This document shows positions 47,980-58,831 of a stretch of 64,000 bases of DNA, piece after piece. Origin of the DNA: Macrolepiota albuminosa (taxonomy: Eukaryota; Basidiomycota; Agaricomycetes; Agaricales; Agaricaceae). The DNA lies in assembly GCA_027475525.1 (NCBI GenBank), contig JAMWFC010000113.1, positions 2,840,001 through 2,904,000 on the forward strand. Direction: 5' to 3'. Both the position numbers and the translations under genes were made by a program. The notes under the pieces were generated by a model. That model was given only the letters and a program-made list of their open reading frames with translations, made no database searches and had not been told where the DNA came from. Positions within the stretch are counted from its first letter, which is position 1. Each line of letters starts with the position of its first letter.

Positions 47980-50380
47980 ATGGAAGCTTTAAAGCTCCAA
48001 AAGAAATATCCAGAGGTCTCGCGAGATGAGATGTTCAGTCTCATCAACCGATTCAAGTGAGACTTCATGTTACGACGTCTCACAAAAGGGAACATCTGAC
48101 GATATTGATCAACTTGCAGTTCCATTTCGACGGACACTCCGGGACGTGTAGATAAGTCTTCTGTTCTACACGCACTTCAAAACAGTGGAGAGTCATACGA
48201 TCAGGCGCGTGAAACGCTGAAGAGTGTCAGTGTTGACGCGAGTGGAAAAGTTGAACTGGAGGATTGGGTAGAGGTGCGATTCGCCAGTAGAACACCAATC
48301 TTTTCGACTTACTATGATCCATTGCTCTAGCTTAATGTTAAACTTAAGTCTCAAGCTGCCAGTAGCTCCTTGACAACTAAAGCTGGTAAAGTAACCGTCA
48401 AAGGTTCCAACGCCAATGTGAGCCACACCATTAACGAGGACGAGCGTACAGAGTTCACGAGTCATATCAATGTGGTACGCGGTTCACTTGCTGTCCACAT
48501 GCCACATGCATTCACCAAGTGTCTTCTAGGTCATTGAGAATGATCCAGACATCGGTGATCGTTACCCTATCCCGACAAACACAATGCAGCTATTTGATGA
48601 GTGCAAGGATGGTCTCATCCTTTGCAAACTCATCAACGACTCAGTCCCAGACACAATTGATGCCCGTGTGCTGAATAAGCCTACCGGGCGGAAACCTCTG
48701 AATGCCTTCCAGATCACTGAGAATAACAATATTGTCATCACATCCGCCAAAGCCATCGGTTGTTCCGTTGTCAATATCGGTCCAACTGATATCGCAGAGG
48801 GAAGAGAACATCTTATTCTTGGTCTGATCTGGCAGATCATCCGGAGAGGGCTTCTCGCACAGGTTGATATCAAGATTCACCCTGAACTGTATAGGCTTTG
48901 TGAGGATGGTGAGACCATCGAAGATCTGCTGCGCCTGACCCCAGACCAAATTCTTTTGCGCTGGTTCAATTATCATCTCAAGGCTGCTGGCTCAAAAAGA
49001 CGGTGCGTTTGTGAACAAAGCAATTCTACTGAGACTGATGACGTCATATAGAGTCAATAATTTCAGCAGGGATGTATGCGATGGCGAGAACTATACCGTC
49101 CTTTTGCACCAACTTCAGCCTGAACACTGCTCTCTTGCACCGCTACAGACATCCGATCTTCGCGCTCGTGCAGAACAGGTAGGATTCTGTGCTTCGTAAG
49201 CTGATAAGGAGTTTGACGTTTGTCAAAGGTACTTCAAAACGCAGATAAGATCAAATGCCGCAAATTCCTAACTCCATCCTCACTCGTATCTGGCAACCCC
49301 CGTCTTAATCTTGCTTTCGTCGCCAATCTCTTTAACACACATCCTGGACTTGAGCCGCTCGACGAACAAGAGGCGAAGGATTACGGCGCTGTTGAGGACT
49401 TTGACGCTGAAGGCGAGCGGGAGGCACGCGTGTTTACCCTCTGGCTCAATTCGCTCAACGTTGAGCCGGGCGTCTTCAATCTCTTCGAGAATATCAAGGA
49501 TGGACTCATCATATTGCAAGCCTTTGATAAGGTAATGCCTGGGAGTGTCATCTGGCGTCGCGTGTCAAAGCCTAAGGAGGGTGCGGGTCCCGTTTCGTAT
49601 GCGAATGGTGGACTTGCGGGAGAGGGTGACGAGGAAGCAGAAGATATTGGCGTAACGCCCAATCAGAGCTCCCTTTCTAGATTCAAGGCGGTGGAGAATA
49701 CGAACTATGCCGTCGACCTCGGTAAACAGAATGGAATGCACTTGGTAGGTATCCAAGGTGCGGACATCGTTGATGGAAGAAAGACACTTGTCCTTGGATT
49801 GGTTTGGCAACTCATGAGGTAATTACTTTCTCTCATCTTCGTGAAACAGAGCAGTGCCGATCCGCGATTGTAGAATGAGCATCACGAAGACTCTCTCGGA
49901 CTTGTCCAGCAGCGGAAGGCCAATCACCGATACCGAGATGCTCAAGTGGGCAAACACGACCGCACGACGCGCCAAGCCCGACGTGCGCACGATTCGCTCG
50001 TTCAAGGATCCCTCGATCACGACGGGTCTGTTCTTCCTCGACCTCCTCGACTCCATCCGACCGGGCATCGTTGACCCTAATCTTATCATCAATGTTTCCG
50101 AGACGGGACCATACGACGATCGCAGGCAGAACGGTGAGATCTAGTCCTCTGTACAAATAGAGGATCGGTATTGATATACGTGTAATAGCTAAATTGGCGA
50201 TCTCTATTGCAAGGAAGATGAATGCACTAATTTTCCTTGTTCCAGAGGACATTGTTGATGTTCGGCCACGCCTTGTCAGTGCACGCGTTTATTCCCTGTA
50301 GAAAATTTCTGACTTGATCCCCTTCCACATAGATTTTGACATTTGTTGGAAGCTTGATGAGCATCTCCCAGCAGCGATGA
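47980..50380 (+). CDS. SAC6: Fimbrin / plastin, actin-bundling protein
   Basis: Nine exons (47980-48056, 48120-48273, 48331-48474, 48530-49002, 49052-49178, 49229-49818, 49874-50133, 50189-50274, 50333-50380) join in phase through introns of 49-63 nt into 652 residues, the usual length of fungal fimbrin. An N-terminal EF-hand-like region (MEALKLQKKYPEVSRDEMFS) precedes two actin-binding domains, each of two calponin-homology domains. Hallmarks are LINDSVPDTIDARVLN, NAFQITENNNIVITSAKAIG, ILGLIWQIIRRGLL, LRWFNYHLKAAG, FVANLFNTHPGLEP, FTLWLNSLNVEPGV and IRSFKDPSI. Fimbrin cross-links actin filaments at endocytic patches, rings and hyphal tips. A TATATAAA sequence ends only 7 bases before the ATG, so either transcription starts elsewhere or the leader is very short. 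The frame is open upstream to 47851. Confidence 0.98.
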
Positions 50381-51722
50381 AACAAGGAGAAGGTAAAGTT
50401 TACACATTAACACGAAGGACTTAGGATACAAATACACTATCTTAATCGATATTCAGGACATGACTTTTACGAGGAGAGGACAAAGCACAAGTGATTACTA
50501 AAACGTGCCTATGATACGTTTATCAGGCATTAATCATGTTAATCATTCATTGGTCGTCGTGGACAGGATGTATCATTTGTCGTCGAGGTACCGCCTTGAT
50601 TTCGAAGTTGACACAGCAACAGGACCATTGCCATCCCATCTGTGGCAGTGGTGAAGTTCTGAGAGGAAGTCGCATCCAATAATATCCCGCTCCATAGCTA
50701 CGAATGGTATCTAACCCTGAGTTGGAGGATTGTCACGCCGACCCCTGAAAAGAATAACATGTCCCACGTGCGCTATATGGCGAGTCACATATACTAGGCA
50801 TACACCAATAGTAAAGCCAAAAGTGTTTTCGAGCAGTCAGTATGTCAAGGGAACTTGATTGCAAGATTTTTTTGTTCTAATACTCTAATTGAATACGCAA
50901 TAGATCAATCCTTTTCTAGAACTCATCGTGCTAGCCTCGTTCCCCCTCCGGACGTTTGTAGGTCGAACGTTTCCAGAACTGATTACAAAAATACCACATA
51001 TGGAAAAATATGACATTGAGGGCGTTACAAGTCGTAAGGCCCTGCGGTCTCAGCCCATTTAATCTCGGGGACGTGTGCGAATAATCTCAGCGATCCATCC
51101 ATCTCCATCCTTGACCGTAATAGCCAGGAGGAGGGGTCGAATGCGATGGATCAACCTTGCGAGAATCACATCCATTGTTCAACAGAAAACCGGAGAGCAG
51201 AAGTCGGAGACATGTCTCAGGTTGCAAATTCTCCGACTTTGACAAAACAAATTGCCATATCGATGAATAACATCAGATCAGTTTCCGTGCCGGTATGATT
51301 GTATATCATCAGCCCTGTAAACAAGGGGAAATAACGCCGAGTTTTGTATGGCGACCTCCCGAACGGTGGTGGCAAACCCAGACAATTTGAGTTAAAACCC
51401 CTTTAACAGTATGAAAACTTACATTTTGCGGCGCAGCGTCAGACAGAACCGGTAGCAGATATCAATTTATTGCGCTACACGTGTCCGTTTGCTTCGGCTT
51501 CTCTCTGATTCTCTATAGCTAGCTATGGAACACGAACGAAAATTATACTTTATCGTTGCTGGTGATCGACCCAAGACCTCACTGTTTATTTAACCGAGTC
51601 CTTCGAAGTCCTTATCCTCACTCAGCACTCATCCTTTGTCTTCCACCTTGGGCCATAGCACATAGCAGACGTATCTTTTTTACATTTAGACATCATCATC
51701 TACCCTCTAATACAGAGCAGTG
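50381..51722. other. Intergenic between fimbrin and bestrophin-like genes
   Basis: No coding or RNA features recognised; it presumably contains the bestrophin-like promoter near 51.55-51.70 kb. Confidence 0.5.
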
Positions 51723-53948
51723 ATGGTCTCACATAATCCTCTTTTCCGTGGGACATGGACAGCCAGACGCTTCCAGGCGACCGTGATCAACGATATCTGG
51801 CCTGAAGTCTTGTTCTTCACCCTCATCGCCACCAGTATGCGTCCATCCACGATTTGAGTCATAAATTGATCACTGATACTTCGGTTGCAGTGGTTAGCGC
51901 TGTGTCCAAATTGACGCCCCATAAATTGGTTATCTCGAGCACTCTTCTGACTGTATTGGGTACCGTACTTGGTCTCGTTATATCGTTTAGGACGTCATCA
52001 GCATACGAACGGTGTGTAGGCTATCTTATTGTGATTTACATCTTCATTTAACGTCAACAGGTATCAAGAGGGTAAAAAGCTGTGGACAAACATTGCGGTC
52101 ACCTCGAACAACCTTGCCACACTGGTAAGGCTCATCATCATTTACTGGTCGAAGTCGATTTTACAGGTGCTGTGTCTTTAACAGTTTTGGATCCAAGTCC
52201 CGGCCAAACGAGATATCCCGGGTGTGTCTGAAGAACAGATAAAGTTGAGGGTAATCATGGAGAAGAAGACCATGATCAACTTGGTAAGCGCTTCCTGACC
52301 TGCTAACCTCGAGTTACTCATCTTCCCTTCTGAAAAGATACAAGCTTTCTCGGTTGCTGTAAAGGTACGCAATCACACGAGTTCTCGTGAAATTGTTTGT
52401 GGACTTTTCCCCCCATAGCACTTCCTCCGAGGCGAACATGGAGTGTACTACCAGGATCTCTACCCTCTAATTTGCTTCCTTCCACGCTACGCCAATGGAG
52501 GTGCTCCTTCGCCGCATGACAAACTTCCCTTGTGGAGTTCATCTGATGATTACGAAGAGTTCCACCAGAATAGGAACAAAAATCCCAGTTCCGCTCCCGA
52601 CACCCCGAATCGTCACCACCCGCAGCGCACCGAAGCTCTTCCTACTTATTCTGAGAATGGCTCTTTTATAGAGGACAACAATTCACGGACTTCGTGGTTC
52701 CGTTCCTTTAAGAGGAATAGCAAGTGTTCGGCTCGCAATTCTTTTGATCCTGAGAAGGTCTTGCCGGAAGTCGACAGTCATCACCCTCTAAAGCCCTCAC
52801 GTAACCCGCCTTCGACATCACTTCATGACTATATCCCTCTTCTAAGATTCTTTGCCTGGTTCGGCAGGGTGTTGACGAATAAAAAGCTGACAGAGCAAGA
52901 GATGGAAGAGAGGTTGAAGAGAAAGAAGCTTGACCAGGTCGAGAGCAACGTCCCTTTGGAAATTTGCCTGGTTCTGTCAGGGTTAGTGTCCTTACTTCGC
53001 CGTCCGTCGTGAAAGCTGATCGTTTTCACGCACAACAGTTATGCTGCGTGTAAGTCAACACCCTATAGTTTTGATCGAGTCTTCACCTCATTGGTTGGTC
53101 GCAGCCCTCATGCAGGCAGGCCTCTTGCCGCCGGCCGTTTCTGTTGGAATTGTTGCCAATATCTCCTCATTGCAAGATACGCTATCCAACCTTGAACGCA
53201 TTAGAAATACCCCTTTACCATTTGCCTACCAGGCTCATTTGAGGATGTCTCTGTGGTACGTTCACCGACAACCCGATACCAAATCATCGGACCATCTGAT
53301 CTCTTTGCCTTAGGTTGTACCTTTTATTCCTTCCCGTACGCATCATGTTCTCTTGTGTCAAACTCCGCAACTTATGTACTTTACAGTTCCAAATTTTCAG
53401 TTTCTTCGGATGGTGGACGATTCCGGGCACAGCTTTTTCGTCCTTCCTCCTCATGGGTTTCCTTGAAATTGGACAGGAAATGTGCGTAAAACCATTTCCA
53501 GTCGAGTCTACTTTGTCTGATATGAAATCTGTATAGCGAAAATCCATTCAACTATGACTTGAATGATCTTGACTTAGACCACTTCTGTCTTGCACTCCAA
53601 CGCGATCTGCACGAAATCACTGCTGTATGTTTCCTCTACGTTTCTACAAGCCGTCTATCTAATTGACACATCCTTTACAGTATACTATTCCTGACATACC
53701 TTCTTTCGTCTTCAGTACATGGTGGGTGACATATTCCTATAATCAATACCTCGTCTTGACTGGTCCGTTCACACATTAGGAACCATCCCTTTGCACCCGC
53801 AGACAGGCGCAACGCCGCTGAGATAATTACGCATGAGAGCTACACCATTCCTCACGATAAAGATGCACCCGAGCCTGGAATGGAGAGTATCCGGCGCACG
53901 CTTGTCAAGAGCTGGCGGGAGGTCGACTCCACGACGCGTCACACATAA
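51723..53948 (+). CDS. Bestrophin-like (UPF0187) anion channel
   Basis: Thirteen exons join in phase into 520 residues: 51723-51834, 51891-52011, 52061-52124, 52185-52283, 52338-52364, 52419-52981, 53039-53049, 53105-53255, 53314-53335, 53387-53481, 53537-53624, 53681-53721 and 53780-53948. Family marks are the start (FRGTWTARRFQATVINDIWP), LGTVLGLVISFRTSSAYERY with the conserved FR..AYER motif, NNLATLFWIQVPAKRD, TPLPFAYQAHLRMSLWLYLL, FGWWTIPGTAFSSFLLMGFL, and IENPFNYDLNDLDLDHFC, which holds the acidic calcium-clasp-like segment. These proteins form pentameric chloride or other anion channels in membranes. A Ser/Asn/His-rich loop of about 150 residues interrupts the middle. Exon 7 has only 11 bases. 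All introns are 49-60 nt. Confidence 0.96.
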
Positions 53949-54625
53949 AATTTTTGGAGCTGCTGGAACGTCTGTTAATCATGACTTTGGAGGTACATTC
54001 TGTTAGGATATCATAGATATCACATCTGTGACACCGTAGGTGTGCTCCTGGCCACTTCCTTCATATCACATTTTTGCTTTATCTCTGGCCACTTCCTCAT
54101 ATCACATTTCTGCTTTGTCTCACCTCCCCCATTGTTACAACTTCATATATATACTCCTCACGATACACAGCGTACCCTCAGTCGATTATATTCGGACTGA
54201 GGACTACGGAATGATCAGTCTGTGAATATTCAGGTGCTAAGGATCAGATTCTAACAGGTCATGGTCCTATTGCTGCTAACTGAATCTGATTCCTACGATT
54301 ATCTACCGAACCGGCTGTTCGGCTATTAACTTTACGTGATCATGACGAATTGCAAGCTCCCAACTCTCCCCTACATACTGACATTTTCTAAGATTAAAAA
54401 TTACTCACAATCGTGTGTATTCTCAGCACGTGAATGAAACATATGGTTAATTGTTTCATCCCTGAAGCATGTCTCCCCGAATCTGCAACAAGACTTGGTG
54501 CCATTGAGAACTCCCAGAAAATTATTGGTGGAAAACATGCAATCATTGCTGACAACGTGACTGCTACCAAACGCGTGCAACGACAATACGTCTCAGATGA
54601 AAAAAAGCATGTAGCGGCATGAAAC
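53949..54625. other. Transition to AT-rich sequence
   Basis: The bestrophin-like 3' flank. A 62-codon frame at 54434-54622 ends just before the next ATG and matches no family I know. Confidence 0.45.
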
Positions 54626-55058
54626 ATGGATAAAGAAAACAAACAACCTCATGATGCGACTCAAGATGAAAATCTTGACTTATCTCCATCAACACAGCAA
54701 CAACATGAAGAAACTGGTCAAAATAATAACAGTTCAAAAGACAGTAAAGTAGATAACAATAAATTTGATGTAAGTTACTAATTTTCTATATTGTCTACTT
54801 CTTGACGATACTGTCAGACATCTGAAAGTGCAGAAGAGTTTTACAAGGCAATATGTACTGATTTTCAGGCAAATACAGAAGTCAAGTTTTTTGGAGCATA
54901 CAAAACTACATTTGGCACACTAGTATCTTTTGAAGACATGTTCAAATGGTTGAACAGGAGATATAGAAGGTAACTAAATATAGATTTACATAAATAACAC
55001 ATTTAAAAAGTGGCAATGACTATTTTGTTTCAGAGACAAAGATCATAAAAAGCCTTGA
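54626..55058 (+). CDS. Small unrecognised gene in AT-rich island
   Basis: Three exons (54626-54769, 54818-54969, 55034-55058) join in phase through GT-AG introns of 48 and 64 nt into 106 residues. The first half is polar and Gln/Asn/Asp-rich (MDKENKQPHDATQDENLDLS); the second is compact (FYKAICTDFQANTEVKFFGA, then SFEDMFKWLNRRYRR). After the stop, coding-like AT-rich sequence continues to about 55320 in other frames (KHVTYTNVSKLTRALQLFTS), so this may be the front of a longer decayed gene. Codon use is strongly A/T-ending, unlike all genes to the left. Transposon origin is likely given the neighbours, but I see no transposase motif in it. Confidence 0.45.
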
Positions 55059-55448
55059 ATAGAACATGCTATTGGTTTAGTAAAGACAAGGATTGAAAGA
55101 AGAAATTGAAAAAATCACAAAACCCTGATATCAAACCCTGTGATAATATAGGAATGAAAAGATTTACTTGCTATAGCCACCTTGTCATAGCATGCCATGA
55201 GATTGAAGAGTTAATAAATAAAGTTATGGTTCAACTTCAGCATAAGGCCAAGCATGTTACATATACCAATGTAAGCAAGCTTACAAGAGCTTTGCAGTTG
55301 TTCACTAGTTCCAGAAATTAATTTATTTTATTACAAAATATTTATATATTTAATTATTTTCACATGATAGTTTTGTTTGTAGATGTCAGTGTGGGAGAGA
55401 GTAAGGGAATTTTGAATTGCATTTCTTTTATACCTTGGTACTTCACAC

Positions 55449-55480
55449 TACAGTGGCTCAAAAAGTGTCTCAATATTTCA
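55449..55480 (+). repeat. Tc1-type terminal repeat, isolated left end
   Basis: CAGTGGCTCAAAAAGTGTCT follows a TA and resembles Tc1/mariner ends. It is also similar to the ends of the MITE at 55880-56096. Confidence 0.45.
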
Positions 55481-55879
55481 TAGTTTTTAAAAGATAGATA
55501 TGAAAGATTGCAAGTACCTAAAATTTGAATTAATAGCAATTAAAACTATTGTTTTCATGCAGCCAATAAAAGTGCTTAGAGAGCAGCAGAGCATCATGTG
55601 TAGACCCTAGAGGGTGAATGCAAGTGAGACTTGTCTTCAGAGAAGTCTCACTTCAATAACCACTCTTTAAATAAGCAGATCTTTTGAGAGAAGTATCATC
55701 TAAGATGACATGAATGTAGGTTTATCAGAGCAGTATATTTTTGTAGCTACCCACTATGCCACTCTTAAAAATTGATTGAACTATATACTACTTTATACAT
55801 ACATGTATCAGAGTTGAGACAGGCATAGCAGCCCTCTTGAAATTACTCTGACTCACCTGGTAAAAAGGTTGCCCACCTA

Positions 55880-56096
55880 TACTGGCTCAAAAAACTGCTC
55901 CAATGTCTGGCCTTTTTGGAAAGATTCACATGGTGTGCAACAATTACCTGAGAAAAAAATTGTAAAAAATCACATGACATACAACTGTATCCTGGCTTTG
56001 TAATGATGTATAGATCATGTGATTTGAACAAGACCTCACTGATTAATAAATCAAACAAGATATTCAATCATTGAGGCAGTTTTTTGACTTACTCTA
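55880..56096. mobile_element. MITE of Tc1/mariner type
   Basis: The ends are imperfect inverted repeats of about 26 bases sharing TCAAAAAACTGC then CAATG on opposite strands (left at 55880-55905, right at 56070-56096), each bordered by TA as in Tc1/mariner insertions. Length is 217 bp with no coding capacity. Confidence 0.65.
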
Positions 56097-56236
56097 ATTT
56101 TTATATTTTCTCAACACTTTTCAGCAGTAGAAGATGGAAACACCTTGTGGAAAGTATAAACAATGTCATGTGACCTTGTTTGTACTAATTTGACATGTTC
56201 AACTTTAATCAATCACCTTGACACTCTACCACCATC

Positions 56237-56574
56237 ATGCAACCTATTTCTGCTGCCAATCACTCTTCTGTTGCTTCTCTCCTCAATAAGGGATATTCTC
56301 AGTGTTAAATCCAAGCAAAAACTGGCCCAGGAAAGGGCACTGTGGAGAAGATCAGCAAAGAACTGAAGAGCAATGAAGAAAATCATCCTGGAGGCTATTC
56401 TTCCAAGCTGACAGCACATGACAAATAGTCTATTATTCATCAAATTACTACTGGGAAGCTAGATAATGCTGTTCAAGCCACACAGTTCATTAATTCTGTC
56501 ATCTTCAATCCTGTTAATACTTAGACAGTCAGAGATGCTGATAGGACTCCACACAGGCTAGGCACATCAATAGC
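56237..56574 (+). pseudogene. Tc1/mariner transposase relic, N-terminal part
   Basis: One frame reads SVASLLNKGYSQ, GKGTVEKISKELKSN, GGYSSKLTAHDK and HQITTGKLDNAVQATQFIN. This follows the paired helix-turn-helix start of fungal Tc1-like transposases (an all-helical DNA-binding region, then a GG..RKLT segment and an ITSGK-like motif). The frame is interrupted by three stops (TAA, TAG, TAG) and the catalytic DDE region is missing, so the copy is dead. It lies just right of the MITE in the same AT-rich island, which suggests that related autonomous copies mobilised that MITE. Confidence 0.75.
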
Positions 56575-57109
56575 AGGCTTGGCACCAGTTCTGGACACTT
56601 TGCCACATGCATTCTGAACTTGGCACACACAATTTATCCATTTTAGGCCTTAACTGACAGCCACATATGGCAAGTATTGGATCTGATCAGTAATAGCACT
56701 GGCAGCAGCTGAAATGACAGCTGGCATCACGCCACCAGCAAGCATTGACAGGTAGTATCAATCAATCAGCACATGACATGGCTAGCTGACAACAGTGCTT
56801 ACAAATTAGGAATAATGTCATTTACTCGTGATAGACAGCCTAATATTTACCCTGGTGCCACTCCTTTAGCCAGATGAACAGCTTGCTTGCTTCATTTCTC
56901 AACATTTAGTTTAATACATGACATTTAATTATATTACTTACAGTTCACCATCCTTTGGCGACCCTTAGCCCCTTGGTGATGGGGAACTTGTTTCTCACTA
57001 TAAATACTTACCATTGTCACTAGTTACCACAAAACAGAGTATCCTGTTTACACCCCTCAGTTCACTCTGATGACGCCCAAAGTTTGGTCAGTAACAAATG
57101 TGACTATAG
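56575..57109. other. AT-rich transposon-derived spacer
   Basis: No reading frames or repeats that I can assign; composition like the Tc1 relic, changing to the gypsy composition near 57.1 kb. Confidence 0.4.
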
Positions 57110-57999
57110 TGTTACCGTACCAATTGCTTGCGTTGGGCGCGCTATAAGTGATGTGGGGAGTCCCGGGCAGGTCCCAGAGAATGCGCCTGTGAAAATGGGT
57201 AAAAGTCGGTAAGGGAGTCGGCAAGTGTAAAGCGCTAAGGTAAAGCGCCTATGAAAGAGCGGTAAGCGAACACGGCAATGTGAGCGGCAAGAGCACGGTA
57301 TGCTTAGCGAAGTCTAAGCGTCGATAATGCCTGCCGTAGTTGCAAGGCGCGAGTGTGTCGAGTGTTGGCGAGCATTTGTAACTGCCAATGAGTTCGACGT
57401 TGCCGACCGTAAATGAGCTTTGGAGCGTAAGGGAGACTGAAGAAAGGGGAGCAGGAAACTCTGGTCTATTATTCGATGCTGTATGTACAAGTCGGTAAGT
57501 ACTTTTATACTACAATGAGTTTGCCGTTGATAGGCTTCTACTCGGACTGAGCGCATCAAGGGACATTATAGGCCAACCGACACTTGACGTATTCAGGACT
57601 CTAGCAACCAGTTGGGAATATAGAGCAGCTCTAGCTCTGGCAAATTACTACAGGATGTGGAAATTTATCCTAACCCCTAGCTACCAGGCCTTCAGCGCAC
57701 TCCTTTCACCTAGCCCAAGGATGAAGAAGGCTCATAACGTATAACGCTAACACGACGGCGGGAGAGGACTCTAACTAAACCCCGATCACTGCCAGAAGGA
57801 GCCAGCAGCAGGCGCTGCCATTTGACGAGGAACTTCAATCAGAAGTCTAAAAGGATCAATGATGGCGGCACTGGATATACTTAAATCCGACATCTGGACC
57901 TGCCAGGAACTAATACAATGAGTAGCGCTGACATTAGCGCTCACAGCGTCTGTCGAGGATTTTCCGAACATACCCTGGAACAGCTTGGCCAATCAGAGA

Positions 58000-58153
58000 T
58001 ATAGTAAAAGTGAGCAGACTCATACAATTCTAAGTCAATATAGAGTCGCCGCTGGTCGCCGTGGGTCATAACGCCGTATAGTAAAAGTGAGCAGACTCAT
58101 ACAATTCTAAGTCAATATAGAGTCGCCGCTGGTCGCCGTGGGTCATAACGCCG
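58000..58153. repeat. 77-bp direct duplication 2 (likely assembly join)
   Basis: Bases 58000-58076 are repeated exactly at 58077-58153 with no spacer, within the putative LTR. Confidence 0.97.
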
Positions 58154-58362
58154 TTGGTTGCCGTCAGCCATGTGCAAAAGGTTGCCGTTGACAGGTTGCC
58201 GTTAGAGGAAACCACGAGGAGAGGCGCTAGGAGGTAGCGCCGCAGATGGGCTCGTATCTTGGCAAACACGGTAGCGCATAGTATATAAAATAGTTACTTT
58301 ACATGTATATAAAAACGAATCGCAACCCCTCAAACACACAGTTACACTTAGCGTTCAACTCA

Positions 58363-58516
58363 CGCTAGCTTCCTTCGACTTCGTCACTAAGTCAGGCGCT
58401 AGCTTCGTCTATCTCGTCTTCATCGTTTATGGTGCCACCCGCTAGCTTCCTTCGACTTCGTCACTAAGTCAGGCGCTAGCTTCGTCTATCTCGTCTTCAT
58501 CGTTTACGGTGCCACC
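58363..58516. repeat. 77-bp direct duplication 3 (likely assembly join)
   Basis: Bases 58363-58439 are repeated at 58440-58516 with a single difference (T at 58430, C at 58507). Confidence 0.95.
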
Positions 58517-58831
58517 TACGGGCACAATACGCTGCGCTACTCGTCTTTTCTCCGATATCTTTGCCTAAACCACGACGCTTACCGTCTGCCAGGTAGCCCC
58601 CGAGGCGCTATAATCTAGCGCATCATTTTACTACCTCCACTCGAGCACACCGGGACCCTGTCAGGACTCCTCACAACTACGTACGCCAAGCGCTGGAGAC
58701 GGCGTTGTACTGCGTATACGTCCAGCGCACCCAACCACAGTTGGCGTCATCATTTTGGAGCCCACCGCGAGGAGTTCTTTTGAGACAGAATTCCGCCGGA
58801 AACTCGAGCCCAGCGACAGCGCTGCCTCCTG

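Larger units (their letters stand above)
57110..58700 (+). repeat. Putative 5' LTR and leader of the gypsy element
   Basis: Non-coding sequence with two TATA-like boxes at 58282-58290 and 58306-58315, which would set the U3/R border, followed by a leader before Gag. I could not identify the primer-binding site or the LTR end with confidence. Two 77-bp duplications (58000 and 58363) fall here. Confidence 0.4.
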
